Notes: generated from the letters alone by a model not told the origin. 64,000 bases of DNA from an uncultured Phocaeicola sp. (GCA_948956705.1 CARCZS010000010.1:1-64000); one strand, 5' to 3'. Shown: positions 32,652-42,992, counted from the first letter of the stretch. Program-made: numbers and translations.

Positions 32652-33221
32652 TTAATTAAGGCTGTCTCCCAACATGGGAGGAAGCTCCTCCATATCCTCA
32701 TTTTTAGATATGCTCATTTTTCCTTCAGGAGTAATAGTGATGGAGAAAGGAATATACAAATCTGTCTGAGGATAACTCACACTGGCAGCCAATATGATAT
32801 TTTTTCCCTCACGGGTCTTCTCTTCATCAAATACCACGCCCTCCAATATAAAATGACGGAGATGATCAGCACTTACGAATCCAGAGAAACTTTGCTTGGT
32901 AAAAGTTTTGGCAAAGACCCGGCTCCCATTTTCACGGGAAATTCTAACGATGATACGATTGTCGGCAAAAATTCCCAAGTCACTTTTGACTGAAGGCAGA
33001 GAATCACTGGGAGCACGCTCTATAAACAAATTATATTTTTTTCCGCCACTGACAATATGCTGGTCAATACGTGAAACCTGCATACGCTGCAAACCTGTCA
33101 CATGATCCACACTGTCTATTTGGAACATCAATTGTTCTGCATCAACGGAAGCCTCTTTCTTACCTCCGCAAGCGGTCATTACAACCAGCAAAACGACAAA
33201 TAAAAAATATATCTGTTTCAT
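32652..33221 (-). CDS. DUF4738 lipoprotein
   Basis: 189 residues; lipobox VMTAC (Cys18), then an acidic linker and a beta-rich domain (IIVRISRENGSRVFAKTF, FILEGVVFDEEKTREGKNIILAASVSYPQTDLYIPFSITITPEG). I recognise the pattern as DUF4738, uncharacterised Bacteroides envelope lipoproteins. Same strand as the PepSY-like gene but with its own gap of 92 bp. Confidence 0.7.
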   Translation of the reverse strand: MKQIYFLFVVLLVVMTACGGKKEASVDAEQLMFQIDSVDHVTGLQRMQVSRIDQHIVSGGKKYNLFIERAPSDSLPSVKSDLGIFADNRIIVRISRENGSRVFAKTFTKQSFSGFVSADHLRHFILEGVVFDEEKTREGKNIILAASVSYPQTDLYIPFSITITPEGKMSISKNEDMEELPPMLGDSLN

Positions 33222-33435
33222 CTAAATCTCGATTTCTAGGTGACAAAGTAACAAAAAGTAACGGACACTCACAAGAAAACCTCCATAAAAAGCGAAAACC
33301 GGGCAATATCACATTGGCCGGCCTTCAGAGAAAACTAAAAACTAAACTAAATTATTTATTAAGTTAGACTAAACCCAAAAGAAAAGGTTTAATCTCACTT
33401 AGAAAAAAATATTCTTTCTTTGAAAGGCATTCCTG

Positions 33436-34122
33436 CTACAACGCCTTCCAAAAATCCATAAAATTCTTATAAAGCCCATAGCAGACCAACTGATCTTCCT
33501 CCTCCAACTCATAATTTTCCTCAAAATGATTCTCCACCTGATGCTCCAATATCGAAATACCCAAACCGTTCAGCACTTTCTCCCCTTTTATCAATGCAAT
33601 GATTTTTATATTGAATTCCGTTTCTAATGACAGATCACTCACCTTATAGCCTACAAAACAAGAAGGAAGTTTGAACTTCATCACATAATGTTCCTCGTCA
33701 ATCTGAAAAGACTCCACATTGACGTGTAAATCCAACAACTGAACCAAGCTCCGTGCCGCTTCTTTCTCCGGTGTCAGAATACTATCTAAATTAAAAGCCT
33801 CAAGCACGGTCTTATGCACATCATCTACCGCACGGGCATAGATATGTTTCACTCCTTTCTTTTTCAGCAGTGCCACCACACGCACAGAAGCACCAAAATT
33901 CTCGCCGATAGCAACAATAACCACATCCACATCTTTCAGTGGCAGCACACTGAGCGATTGTTCGTCCGTAGCATCAATAATAAAAGAAGTCGCGATTTTG
34001 TCCTTCAACACATCCACACGATGCTCGTTTGTATCCACTCCTATCACCTCATGTCCCAATACGGAAAGCTCTTCAGCCAACACTCCGCCGTAATTTCCTA
34101 AACCAATAATAATGTATTTCAT
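33436..34122 (-). CDS. trkA: potassium uptake regulatory protein TrkA/KtrA
   Basis: 228 residues: RCK_N with the Rossmann motif YIIIGLGNYGGVLAEEL and Asp-binding strand VIGVDTNEHRVDVL, followed by RCK_C (about 140-225: FQIDEEHYVMKFKLPSCFVGYKVSDLSL, IIALIKGEKVLNG). A single RCK unit, so it is of the KtrA type. It gates the TrkH/KtrB channel encoded by the gene 2 bp upstream on the same strand. Confidence 0.92.
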   Translation of the reverse strand: MKYIIIGLGNYGGVLAEELSVLGHEVIGVDTNEHRVDVLKDKIATSFIIDATDEQSLSVLPLKDVDVVIVAIGENFGASVRVVALLKKKGVKHIYARAVDDVHKTVLEAFNLDSILTPEKEAARSLVQLLDLHVNVESFQIDEEHYVMKFKLPSCFVGYKVSDLSLETEFNIKIIALIKGEKVLNGLGISILEHQVENHFEENYELEEEDQLVCYGLYKNFMDFWKAL

Positions 34123-34124
34123 AA

Positions 34125-35972
34125 CTAGTTGATTATGATGTTATCACTCGGATATTTATATTTTGTTATTTTTTTCTGTTTAATAAGGCTGGATATCAAA
34201 GTAAGCACCCCTACTCGTCCGATAAACATCAGAACAATGACAATCAGTTTGCTGTCACTTCCCAAAGTAGGTGTCAGATCCAAGCTTGAACCTACCGTAC
34301 TGAGTGCCGAAGTACACTCAAAAACCAACGCCATCACTGAAGCCTGCGGCTCTAGAATGCTTAAACCGAAGATACCCGCGAAAACAATCAGCAGATAAAG
34401 AATCAATGTGGCATTAGAACGCCGGATGGAATCATGAGATAACTCCCTGTTGAAAATATTGACTTTATCGGCACCTATAAGAATAGCACGCAAGTTCAAC
34501 ATGACTACAGCAAACACATTCACCTTCACACCACCGGCCGTAGACTGCGTACCGCCGCCAATCATCATCAGCACCACCATCAGCAGCAACGTCTGCACAC
34601 TGAAAGTAGTCATGCCCACACTTGAAAATCCTGCCGTACGGGGACAAGTTGCGTTAAAGAAGCCCTGCACCCATTTCTCCGTAGCCGTCATTCCCTCAAA
34701 AGCATGATTCCATTCGAAAACAACAATGGCCACAGTACCCGTCACTAGCAAGATAGCCGTCATAATCAATACGATACGGGTATTCAGGTTATATAAATGT
34801 ATTTTACGGATTGTCCTCTTATTCTTTTTGACATAACGGTGATACAAGCGCTTGCTTTCATAAGAAACCGTTTCATACAGATTTACTAGAATCGGGAAAC
34901 CTATACCTCCCAAAATAACCAGGAAAGAGATAGTGATATATAGCAAGTTATGATTATGAAGTACCAGTTCGTTACCTAAGTTTCCATACAAAGTAGAGAA
35001 TCCGGCATTGCAAAAGGCAGAAATGGAATGGAAAGCAGAAAAAGCCAGTTCTTCCTCAATATCCATGCCCATAGTGCCATGTATACTTAAAAAAATAACC
35101 CCCATCCCAGCAGCCTCTATCACCAAGGTAAACCCTAATATATATAATAAGGTGGAAAGCAGCGAACTGAGTGACTGCGAGCTTACCATATCACGGACCA
35201 CCAACTGATTGTAGAGCGAAGTATTCCCCATAAAAAACATGGCAAAGAAACTGGTCAGGGTCATGACTCCCAAACCGCCGATTTGTATCAGCATGATAAT
35301 GATGAACAACCCCTCGGACGTGAATGTAGAAGAGACATCGACCGAAACCAACCCCGTGACACAAATGGCACTGGTAGCGGTAAACAGAGCATCGATAAAG
35401 GAAATGCCATGATAAGTGGCACGCGGAAGCATCAGTAACGCTGCCCCTATCAGAATAAATATGAGAAAACTGGATGCAAAGATCAAAGACGGGTTGGTGC
35501 GCCTGCCCAGCAGCCGGACTATCCCATTAGACAATTGCAGCAGCGAAAGCAAAGTGAGCAGCACCACATGATATAAACGACTGTGGAAAAAAGACCAGAA
35601 ATCATGAATTCCTCCTTGCACCTCCGGTTCATGGAAAATAACCGGAATCAAAGTCAGATAAAGCATCAGACTCAGTATCCATGCCAGTCCCCGGTACTTC
35701 CGCTTGGTATCCGAGTAATTTAATAAAAGATGCAGGGAAATATCAACCAGAAAAACAATCCAGACAAAATGATACAGCGTGTTTATCATCTCCATTTCTT
35801 CAAAAGAAATAAGAAATCCATGCTCATAAACCAATGTAAGGATGAACAAGGCCGACATCATATAAGTTATCCCGTCCATCCATTTCAGCAATCGCTCTAT
35901 GTACGGTTTTACTAACTTCTTACGATAGATAAATAGTTTGTGTAAAGGTTCCATGTCGATATCATCTTGCAT
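34125..35972 (-). CDS. trkH: Trk/Ktr potassium transporter membrane subunit
   Basis: 615 residues, longer than typical KtrB (about 450) because of an N-terminal ~150-residue extension with four membrane helices (YMMSALFILTLVYE, LYHFVWIVFLVDISLHLLL, ...). The channel part has the four pore loops: TSAICVTGLVSVDV, HSISAFCNAGFSTLYG, FNATCPRTAGFSSVGM, ECTSALSTVGSSLDLT, with the selectivity glycines. It takes up K+ under TrkA control; the two genes form an operon. Confidence 0.9.
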   Translation of the reverse strand: MQDDIDMEPLHKLFIYRKKLVKPYIERLLKWMDGITYMMSALFILTLVYEHGFLISFEEMEMINTLYHFVWIVFLVDISLHLLLNYSDTKRKYRGLAWILSLMLYLTLIPVIFHEPEVQGGIHDFWSFFHSRLYHVVLLTLLSLLQLSNGIVRLLGRRTNPSLIFASSFLIFILIGAALLMLPRATYHGISFIDALFTATSAICVTGLVSVDVSSTFTSEGLFIIIMLIQIGGLGVMTLTSFFAMFFMGNTSLYNQLVVRDMVSSQSLSSLLSTLLYILGFTLVIEAAGMGVIFLSIHGTMGMDIEEELAFSAFHSISAFCNAGFSTLYGNLGNELVLHNHNLLYITISFLVILGGIGFPILVNLYETVSYESKRLYHRYVKKNKRTIRKIHLYNLNTRIVLIMTAILLVTGTVAIVVFEWNHAFEGMTATEKWVQGFFNATCPRTAGFSSVGMTTFSVQTLLLMVVLMMIGGGTQSTAGGVKVNVFAVVMLNLRAILIGADKVNIFNRELSHDSIRRSNATLILYLLIVFAGIFGLSILEPQASVMALVFECTSALSTVGSSLDLTPTLGSDSKLIVIVLMFIGRVGVLTLISSLIKQKKITKYKYPSDNIIIN

Positions 35973-36113
35973 TAACAGAAAACAAACTTAATCAAAATAT
36001 TCACATCTCTGCCTATAATAACAAATAACTTCGCATTTTTACTCTGACATCCCTTTTTTTATTGTTCCCGACAAAAAAGCAGTTGAAAATTAGTAAGGAA
36101 TACTTTTTTTACC

Positions 36114-36121
36114 TAATTTTG
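36114..36121 (+). promoter_or_regulatory. -7 element of the TrpB-like gene
   Basis: TAATTTTG; no clear -33; ATG at 36149. Confidence 0.5.
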
Positions 36122-36148
36122 ACCGCAAAACTATTAAATTGAAAGATT

Positions 36149-37513
36149 ATGAGCACAAAACAGAAACGTTTTATCTTACCAGAGGATGAAATTCCTAAAT
36201 ACTGGTACAACATACAGGCAGACATGAAGACCAAACCCATGCCGCCGTTGAACCCTAAAACCAAAGAAGCGCTGAAACCGGAAGACCTCTACCCCATTTT
36301 TGCCAAAGAACTTTGCAAACAGGAATTAAACCAGACAGACGCATGGATTGAAATTCCCGAAGCAGTGCGTGAAATGTACAAATACTATCGCAGCACACCA
36401 TTGGTACGTGCCTACGGACTGGAAAAAGCACTAGGGACTCCCGCACATATTTATTTCAAAAATGAAAGTGTCAGCCCCATCGGCTCCCACAAACTGAACT
36501 CGGCTCTGGCCCAGGCATATTATTGCAAGGAAGAAGGCGTAACCAATGTCACTACAGAAACCGGTGCCGGACAATGGGGCGCCGCTCTATCGTATGCCGC
36601 AAAGGTATTCGGGCTGGAAGCTGCCGTTTATCAAGTAAAGATCAGCTATAATCAGAAGCCCTATCGCCGCAGCATCATGCAGACATTCGGAGCAACGGTC
36701 ACCGCCTCTCCATCCATGTCTACCCGTGCCGGCAAGGATATCATTACCCGTAATCCCAATTATCAAGGTTCACTGGGAACAGCCATCTCCGAAGCTATCG
36801 AACTGGCAATGAGCACTCCCAACTGTAAATATACACTAGGGTCGGTATTAAGCCATGTCACACTGCATCAAACGGTTATCGGTCTGGAAGCCGAAAAGCA
36901 AATGGAAATGGCAGGCGAATATCCCGACATGATTATCGGTTGCTTTGGTGGCGGTTCCAATTTTGGAGGAATCTGCTTCCCCTTTATGCGCCACACTATC
37001 CTGAATGGGAAACAAACCCGATACATTGCTGCCGAACCGGCTTCGTGTCCGAAACTGACCCGTGGTAAATTCCAGTATGACTTTGGCGACGAAGCCGGAT
37101 ATACCCCGTTGCTGCCCATGTTTACACTGGGGCATAATTTCTCTCCGGCCAATATCCATGCGGGAGGTCTCCGTTATCACGGTGCAGGTGTCATCGTTTC
37201 ACAATTATTGAAAGACAATCTGATGGAAGCGGTTGATATCCAGCAATTAGAATCCTTCCAGTCTGGTTGTTTGTTCGCACAAGCAGAAGGAATCATTCCG
37301 GCTCCCGAATCGTGCCATGCCATCGCCGCCGCTGTACGCGAGGCGAACAAGTGCAAGGAATCCGGTGAAGAGAAAGTGATCCTGTTCAACCTTTCAGGTC
37401 ACGGGCTGATTGATATGGCCTCATACGACCAATACCTGGCAGGTAACTTGATGAATTATGAGTTAAAAGACGAAGATATCCAGAAGAACTTGGATGAAAT
37501 AAAAGACATGTAA
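36149..37513 (+). CDS. trpB: tryptophan synthase beta-like PLP enzyme (TrpB2)
   Basis: 454 residues, the length of TrpB2 rather than classic TrpB (about 400). PLP lysine in VSPIGSHKLNSAL, TTETGAGQWGAALSYAA, phosphate loop GCFGGGSNFGG, and C-terminal FNLSGHGLIDMASY. It joins indole and serine to make tryptophan. There is no trpA or other trp gene next to it, typical for TrpB2, which often acts on free indole. Confidence 0.92.
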   Translation: MSTKQKRFILPEDEIPKYWYNIQADMKTKPMPPLNPKTKEALKPEDLYPIFAKELCKQELNQTDAWIEIPEAVREMYKYYRSTPLVRAYGLEKALGTPAHIYFKNESVSPIGSHKLNSALAQAYYCKEEGVTNVTTETGAGQWGAALSYAAKVFGLEAAVYQVKISYNQKPYRRSIMQTFGATVTASPSMSTRAGKDIITRNPNYQGSLGTAISEAIELAMSTPNCKYTLGSVLSHVTLHQTVIGLEAEKQMEMAGEYPDMIIGCFGGGSNFGGICFPFMRHTILNGKQTRYIAAEPASCPKLTRGKFQYDFGDEAGYTPLLPMFTLGHNFSPANIHAGGLRYHGAGVIVSQLLKDNLMEAVDIQQLESFQSGCLFAQAEGIIPAPESCHAIAAAVREANKCKESGEEKVILFNLSGHGLIDMASYDQYLAGNLMNYELKDEDIQKNLDEIKDM

Positions 37514-38130
37514 TCAGGACATAAAATAAACGAAGGATACGGAAAGGATATATTATCCTATAAACTACGGCAAGCTAAGCGGTTGTATCCTTCAGGTTAA
37601 GGGTTCTTTTACTGACAACTTCTATCTCCCAAACTTGCGGAGTTAACTCCATAGCCTTTGGAGTTATCTCCATAAGCTTGGGAGTTAACTCCAAAGGCTA
37701 TGGAGATAGAAAGGATACGTTAGTTTAAGCTTAGGGATAGGATAGAAAAGGCTTAACCATACAATGAAAGACACAAACCACTCTACCGGCGGGATATAAC
37801 ATTAACATAAGTTCGATATAAGAAATAACTCGTTACAGGATGGTTTTGAGTTAAATGACAAAAGGATTATTAAAATTCAATATCAGTCTTGCTCATATTC
37901 CTGTCAGTTATAAGCTAGTCTTATAATAAACTCATGTTATCATAAGAAAAAATCCGCGTTATCCCGCACAACCCACACCTAAAAAATGATTCAAAACCAC
38001 AAAATAACAGGCACTTCAAGCCTGTTTATAAAGAAAATGAACTATTTTACAGGATTATGTATGAAAAGTACAAATTAATTTCCCTTTTTATTCCTTTCTT
38101 TGCACAGTTACATCAATAATCCAAATAAGT
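37514..38130. other. 617-bp intergenic region with structured DNA
   Basis: Holds: (a) GAAGGATAC (37532) / GTATCCTTC (37585) enclosing AGGATATATTATCCT, probably the trpB terminator; (b) the phased palindrome array 37618-37713; (c) an AT-rich stretch without ORFs; (d) hairpin AACAGGC / GCCTGTT at about 38007-38026. No RNA gene recognised. Confidence 0.6.
37618..37713. repeat. array of 12-bp palindromes phased at 21 bp
   Basis: GGAGTTAACTCC at 37639-37650 and 37681-37692, GGAGTTATCTCC at 37660-37671, half-units CTATCTCC (37622-37629) and GGAGATAG (37702-37709). Every unit is 21 bp from the next, spacers are 9 bp, and the spacers themselves are inverse partners (ATAGCCTTT and AAAGGCTAT), so the whole block is one large palindrome. 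Confidence 0.85.
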
Positions 38131-40203
38131 ATGAAAAACATCATGAAGCTTTTCTTGTATGCTGCATTACCTTTGGCATTAATTGCACTAGGCAGTTGTA
38201 GCTACCCTAAAAACATCACGTTCAAAGCCGACTCACAAACAGGGGCGCTAAGCGGACTTTATCTGACAAGCGACACTTCCATGAACTGGATCCTGCGTAC
38301 GGATGGAACACAATACGAATGGGTGGACTCCCGGTATGGATGGGGATTGGGACATCTTCGGATAAACGGCACTGAATACTCCTGGAATATCCCGACAAAA
38401 AAACATGACACGAGCCATCACATGACCGTGAAATACCAGACAGGTGACATAGAAATAAACGTAGCCCGAAAATGGAACAGGGACGGGAACCTGGTAGAAT
38501 CCTACGAATTCGTAAACACCGGAGAAAAAGACGCCGACTTACAGGACATTGCCATCAACACACCTTTCAATGACAATTATCCGGATGCCCAGACTTGCTA
38601 CGAAGCCCGTTGCAATGCACATATATGGGCAGGAGGAAATGAAGCCTATGTCTATTGCACCCGGATGAGCGGAGCCCCCGGCGGATTGGGACTGATTATG
38701 GAAGAAGGTGCCATTAAAGGCTATGAAGTGAGGGAGCGCTCGCAGAAAAAAGGAAGCTCCAACTTCCGCGGTGTTTTCCAACTTAATCCACAGGACAAGA
38801 CTTTAAAGCCGGGAGAATGTTATACCATACAATGGTTACTCCTATCGGCGGACAACTGGGATGAATTCCAAGCAAAAGCCATAGACAACGGTCTGATCAT
38901 AGCCTCAGCAGACCGTTATGTAGTAGAAGCAGGCGAAAAAATAAATGTTTCGTTCAAAAGCAACTGCCCCTCACTGAAAGGCAAGCTATTGCTGAACGGT
39001 AAAGAAGTGGCAGAAGTAAGCGGTGACAACATCAATTATACCACCATAATAAATGAACCCGGAGAGAAGATTTTCACACTGGCCTACGGGAACGGAAAGC
39101 AAACGTCGGTAGAGTGTCTTGCCGTCAGCAACTTTGACAGCCTGGTCAACCACCGGTGTCAGTTCATTGCCGGACACCAACAGTTCATCAAGCCCGGTGA
39201 CCCTAGAAGCGGTGCCTTCATTGTTTATGACAACGATACCGAATCCCTTTACATCAACGGAGAAAGTGGCAGCAAACGCTCTGACTGCGACGAAGCCAGA
39301 GAAAGGGTAGCTATGGGGATTCTGCTGGCTCTACAATACCAACGTACTTCCGACAAAAAATTAATGGATGCCCTGAACAACTACGTATCTTTCATCCGCC
39401 GCATCCAGAAACCGGACTACACAACCAATTCCACCGTAGACTTCAAGAGCAAGAACCGGGGATACAACTATCCGTGGGTGGCCGATTTCTGGTTTACCAT
39501 GTTCCGCACCACAGGCAATAAACAATATCTGAAAGACGGGTACGGCACACTGCGTGCACTGGTCCGTTATTTCAAGCATGGTTTTTATTGCATCAATATC
39601 CCGACCTACGGCTATACTCTATTGAAAGAAAACGGATTTACTGCCGAAGCGGACACTCTGCTGAACGATTTCAAATCAATGGCAGACGTATTTTGTGAAA
39701 ACGGGCCTAATTATCCGACCTCCGAAGTCAATTACGAACAGAGCATCGTAGCTCCGTCCATTATCCATCTGCTGAATGTATATATGCTCACCGGGGATGA
39801 AAAATATCTGAAAGGGGCCGAAAGCCAGCTTCCTTTATTAGAATCATTTGGCGGAAAACAGCCCAGTTTCCACCTTTATGACATCGCTATTCGTCACTGG
39901 GATGGTTATTGGTTTGGAAAAGACCGGATTTGGGGAGATACCTTCCCACATTACTGGAGCACTTTATCGGGTATTGCCTTCCGTCTTTATGCCAAAGCGA
40001 CCGGAAAACAAGAATATGCAGAACGGGCCTTGAATATTTTCCGGAACAATCTATGCCTCTTCACCGAAGACGGAAGAGGAAGCTGCGCCTTTATCTATCC
40101 GAACAAAGTGAACGGACAAAAAGCTCATCTTTATGACCCGTTTGCCAATGACCAGGATTGGGCAATGGTATTTTGGTTGGAGTATGGCCCGGATTTCAAG
40201 TAA
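38131..40203 (+). CDS. six-hairpin glycosidase-like lipoprotein
   Basis: 690 residues. Signal with lipobox IALGSC (Cys about 23). N-terminal beta-rich region (about 30-330: MNWILRTDGTQYEWVDSRYGWGLGHLRING...) and C-terminal all-helical (alpha/alpha)6 barrel (about 370-690: YNYPWVADFWFTMFRTTGNKQYLKDG, GFYCINIPTYGYTLLKENG, WDGYWFGKDRIWGDTFPHYWS). The aromatic- and acid-rich loops are typical of carbohydrate-active enzymes of that fold; I cannot assign the GH or PL family. Stand-alone, not in a SusCD locus. Confidence 0.75.
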   Translation: MKNIMKLFLYAALPLALIALGSCSYPKNITFKADSQTGALSGLYLTSDTSMNWILRTDGTQYEWVDSRYGWGLGHLRINGTEYSWNIPTKKHDTSHHMTVKYQTGDIEINVARKWNRDGNLVESYEFVNTGEKDADLQDIAINTPFNDNYPDAQTCYEARCNAHIWAGGNEAYVYCTRMSGAPGGLGLIMEEGAIKGYEVRERSQKKGSSNFRGVFQLNPQDKTLKPGECYTIQWLLLSADNWDEFQAKAIDNGLIIASADRYVVEAGEKINVSFKSNCPSLKGKLLLNGKEVAEVSGDNINYTTIINEPGEKIFTLAYGNGKQTSVECLAVSNFDSLVNHRCQFIAGHQQFIKPGDPRSGAFIVYDNDTESLYINGESGSKRSDCDEARERVAMGILLALQYQRTSDKKLMDALNNYVSFIRRIQKPDYTTNSTVDFKSKNRGYNYPWVADFWFTMFRTTGNKQYLKDGYGTLRALVRYFKHGFYCINIPTYGYTLLKENGFTAEADTLLNDFKSMADVFCENGPNYPTSEVNYEQSIVAPSIIHLLNVYMLTGDEKYLKGAESQLPLLESFGGKQPSFHLYDIAIRHWDGYWFGKDRIWGDTFPHYWSTLSGIAFRLYAKATGKQEYAERALNIFRNNLCLFTEDGRGSCAFIYPNKVNGQKAHLYDPFANDQDWAMVFWLEYGPDFK

Positions 40204-40681
40204 ATGAGGAGATGCCGAAAGTCCGTCCGATAGTGCTGTCATGTATTCAGCTGTAGGGGCAGGGATTGTCTCATAGCCGTCAAGCAAAGGAAAAACATCT
40301 ACCGTAGAACACCGACCCAAAAGGGTCGGTTTCTTCATTTTATAAGTTTTAGATAACAGTCTGCAGGTTCTTCCAGAGTTCCGCTTCTCTCCCGACTTTA
40401 TCGTCAAGAAGCTGCTTACAAGACCACGGTCGGTCATACTTTGGAAAGAGAACCTGCAACTGCTTTCGTACTATCAGGCAGATACACGAGTCTGCCCCTA
40501 CGGTGGTGAAAATACTATTTGCCAACTCAGATTGACGAATATAAGTTTTTTTGCCTGCCCGAACCAACGGGCACGATCTTGGGAGAATATGCAAATCAGC
40601 CTATTTTCGGGCGAGCAAACCTCGCCCTTACAAGCAAAATGATAGCTGAATTCCTTAAATATGTTTTCACCCAGCCACAAA
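40204..40681. other. intergenic region with terminator and REP-like repeats
   Basis: Terminator at 40311-40340 (ACCGACCC-AAAA-GGGTCGGT, then TTCTTCATTTT). Then repeat remnants: GTAGGGGCAG at about 40253, GGCAGATACACGAGTCTGCCCCTAC at about 40473-40497 (hairpin GGCAGA/TCTGCC), and GGGCGAGcaaaCCTCGCCC at about 40609-40625. These look like dispersed GTAGGGGC-type palindromes. No convincing gene on either strand. Confidence 0.6.
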
Positions 40682-41518
40682 CTATGACTCAAAGCTGCGA
40701 AGCATTTTAATCTCGTCCCGCCAAATGGTGTCATCGGGAGTTTCAAGAATAACGGGCATATCGTCAAAACGGGAATCCTGCATAAAGCGGCGGAAGAAAT
40801 CAATACCAATCAGCCCCTTTCCGATACTGTCATGACGGTCTACCCGGCTACCCAATGGTTTCTTTGAGTCATTCAAGTGAATGGCACACAAATAGTTTCT
40901 CCCCACTACCTCATCAAACTCGGTAAAGACCCGGTCATATTCATTCACAATATCATAACCGGCGGTATAGGTATGGCAAGTATCCAGGCAAACTCCCACA
41001 CGAGATTTATCCTCCACCTTATCTATAATATATCTCAAATGCCAGAATTCATTTCCCACATTACTTCCCTGTCCGGCTGTATTCTCAATCACAGCAGTCA
41101 CACCGGTCGTCTTATCCAAAGTCATATTGACAGACTCGGCAATCCTGTCCAGACACTTCTCTATGGATATCTTGTTCAAATGACTTCCGGGATGAAAATT
41201 CAGCATTTTCAATCCTAAAAGCTCGCAACGCTGCATTTCGTCCAAAAATGCTGCACGACTCTTCTCCAGCCCTTCCTCGTCAGGATGTCCCAAATTTATC
41301 AGATAACTGTCATGAGGAAGAACATACCGGGCATCAAAACCTTCTTTCTCGCAGTTTTCTTTAAACAGAGTAACACTCTCGACAGACAAAGGTTTTGCAA
41401 TCCATTGCCTCTGATTCTTTGTAAAAAGAGCGAATGCGTCCGCTCCTATCCCTAATGCATTAACGGGGGCCATTTCCACGCCCCCGCTTACGGATACATG
41501 TGCACCTATTTTTTTCAT
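40682..41518 (-). CDS. nfo: endonuclease IV (apurinic/apyrimidinic)
   Basis: 278 residues from [13 protein letters not shown] (ATG at 41518); an upstream in-frame ATG at 41542 adds an unlikely eight residues. TIM-barrel with the zinc-site motifs [62 protein letters not shown] and VILETP. Length and motifs agree with the Nfo family. Cleaves at abasic sites in base excision repair. Confidence 0.95.
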   Translation of the reverse strand: MKKIGAHVSVSGGVEMAPVNALGIGADAFALFTKNQRQWIAKPLSVESVTLFKENCEKEGFDARYVLPHDSYLINLGHPDEEGLEKSRAAFLDEMQRCELLGLKMLNFHPGSHLNKISIEKCLDRIAESVNMTLDKTTGVTAVIENTAGQGSNVGNEFWHLRYIIDKVEDKSRVGVCLDTCHTYTAGYDIVNEYDRVFTEFDEVVGRNYLCAIHLNDSKKPLGSRVDRHDSIGKGLIGIDFFRRFMQDSRFDDMPVILETPDDTIWRDEIKMLRSFES

Positions 41519-41560
41519 TCTCTTTCCATTATTGATAGACACAAAGATAGGAAAAATAAG

Positions 41561-42850
41561 TTAGAAATTATATTGCGCACTCAAGTTTATACGGTTTGCT
41601 TCACGGTTCACATCATTAAAATTCTCTCTCCAACCATGAAGATATTCCGCACCTACCTGCAAGTTATGACTTACATTCCAGAATACATTTGCAACCAGGT
41701 ACTGACCTTTTTTATACTGAGTTTCATTAAAGTGAGCATAGCAATCTTCTGTAAACAGACGTGACTGGCTATACGTAGCCGATGCGAATACCCGTTTCGA
41801 GAAATTATACTGTAATCCGGCATACCATCCTTTCATGGGCAGTACCTGCATACGTCCGGACTCATCGGCCAAAGGAACGATATCTACATTCAAGTTGCTG
41901 ATATCATTCAAATATTGAGCAATACCTCTACCATAAGTATATTGTCCGTAAAGCTGGAAACCACCCAGTCTTGCTGTCCCCGATGCCTGTATCCCCCAAC
42001 CGGTCAATGACTTTGCCTTATTATTCACTTGATCCTCATAAGTCATACTTCTCAAGATTCCTCCCACACGTATATGACTAGCCTTTGCCCAGGAATACTG
42101 TACATAGGCAGGAATATCCGGCATCCTCTGCTTACCGATTCTCACATCTTGTGCCGGAGTACCGTCTACTGACGGCATTTCCACACCGACACCCACTTTC
42201 AAACCTTTCATCACATTGGCTTCATAACGCAACTGGGTGGCGCGATAGAAAGTCATCCCGTCAGGTCCTTGAAAATCAATAGTCGGAGGAGCTGCGGCAA
42301 GATCCATAAACAATCCGGTATCATACCCCATAGTAAAGCCCAGGAAGGATAAATAAGCATTCTGCAATTCAAAAGTCTTTCCACTTCCACGGAAGTTTCC
42401 GGCTGTATAAACGATGAAGTTACCCAAATGCTTGGTTCTCCCCACCAACTTTAAAAAGATAGTGGAAGTGCTTGCATCCATCTGGAACTGATTACGGACA
42501 GACGTGGATCCCGGTTGCGGAATGAGTGCAGGGATAAAGTCAACATCATCCACTATCCCATTAAAATCATATTCCATTGTAGTTTTCAAATAACCACCGA
42601 TACCCAATGCAAACTTTCCCTGTTGGTCAGTAAGTAAAAAACGAGGAGCACGGGGATCATGGAAATGCGGACGTTGCGTTTCTTCAAATACATTGATTAA
42701 TTCTTCCTTGCCATTTTTATCTTTTGAGATAATAACAACAGGTCCCGGTCCTTCCAGCTCCGGATAAAGTTTTTTTTGTTGCGCAAACATCGACGTAACA
42801 ATCATTGCGCCCAATACAAGGCAACTCATTGATTTAAAGATACTTTTCAT
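41561..42850 (-). CDS. DcaP-like outer-membrane porin
   Basis: 429 residues from ATG 42850 (MKSIFKSMSCLVLGAMIVTSMFA); signal peptide about 24 residues. A short coiled linker precedes a beta-barrel (KFALGIGGYLKTTMEYDFNGI, LGNFIVYTAGNFRGS, LRYEANVMKGLKVGVGVEMP, GAEYLHGW..., ending NRINLSAQYNF). This fits the DcaP-like trimeric porins, which admit small dicarboxylate-type solutes in other bacteria; substrate unknown here. Monocistronic, 43 bp from nfo. Confidence 0.8.
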   Translation of the reverse strand: MKSIFKSMSCLVLGAMIVTSMFAQQKKLYPELEGPGPVVIISKDKNGKEELINVFEETQRPHFHDPRAPRFLLTDQQGKFALGIGGYLKTTMEYDFNGIVDDVDFIPALIPQPGSTSVRNQFQMDASTSTIFLKLVGRTKHLGNFIVYTAGNFRGSGKTFELQNAYLSFLGFTMGYDTGLFMDLAAAPPTIDFQGPDGMTFYRATQLRYEANVMKGLKVGVGVEMPSVDGTPAQDVRIGKQRMPDIPAYVQYSWAKASHIRVGGILRSMTYEDQVNNKAKSLTGWGIQASGTARLGGFQLYGQYTYGRGIAQYLNDISNLNVDIVPLADESGRMQVLPMKGWYAGLQYNFSKRVFASATYSQSRLFTEDCYAHFNETQYKKGQYLVANVFWNVSHNLQVGAEYLHGWRENFNDVNREANRINLSAQYNF

Positions 42851-42923
42851 AAAAGTTAAGTTTAGGTAAATAGTCAATTCAATGGACTATGAACAAAAAG
42901 TTTAGAAAAAAGTTTGGGAAATG

Positions 42924-42954
42924 TTTGCAAATTCAAAAAAAGTCACTACCTTTG
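42924..42954 (+). promoter_or_regulatory. promoter of tRNA-Glu
   Basis: TTTG 42924-42927, 19 bp, TACCTTTG 42947-42954: consensus in both elements. Confidence 0.8.
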
Positions 42955-42992
42955 CACCCGCAATCGAGAGAGAAATCCTCGATAAAAAGGAT

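Noticed and set aside
37618..37713. CRISPR array
   Set aside because: Repeats are 12 bp, spacers 9 bp and inverse to each other, no cas genes; not a CRISPR.
40349..40594. 81-codon minus-strand frame in the 40.2-40.7 kb gap
   Set aside because: Runs through the REP-like hairpins; the end (QLLDDKVGREAELWKNLQ) looks protein-like and might be a remnant of a gene, but there is no start context or family.
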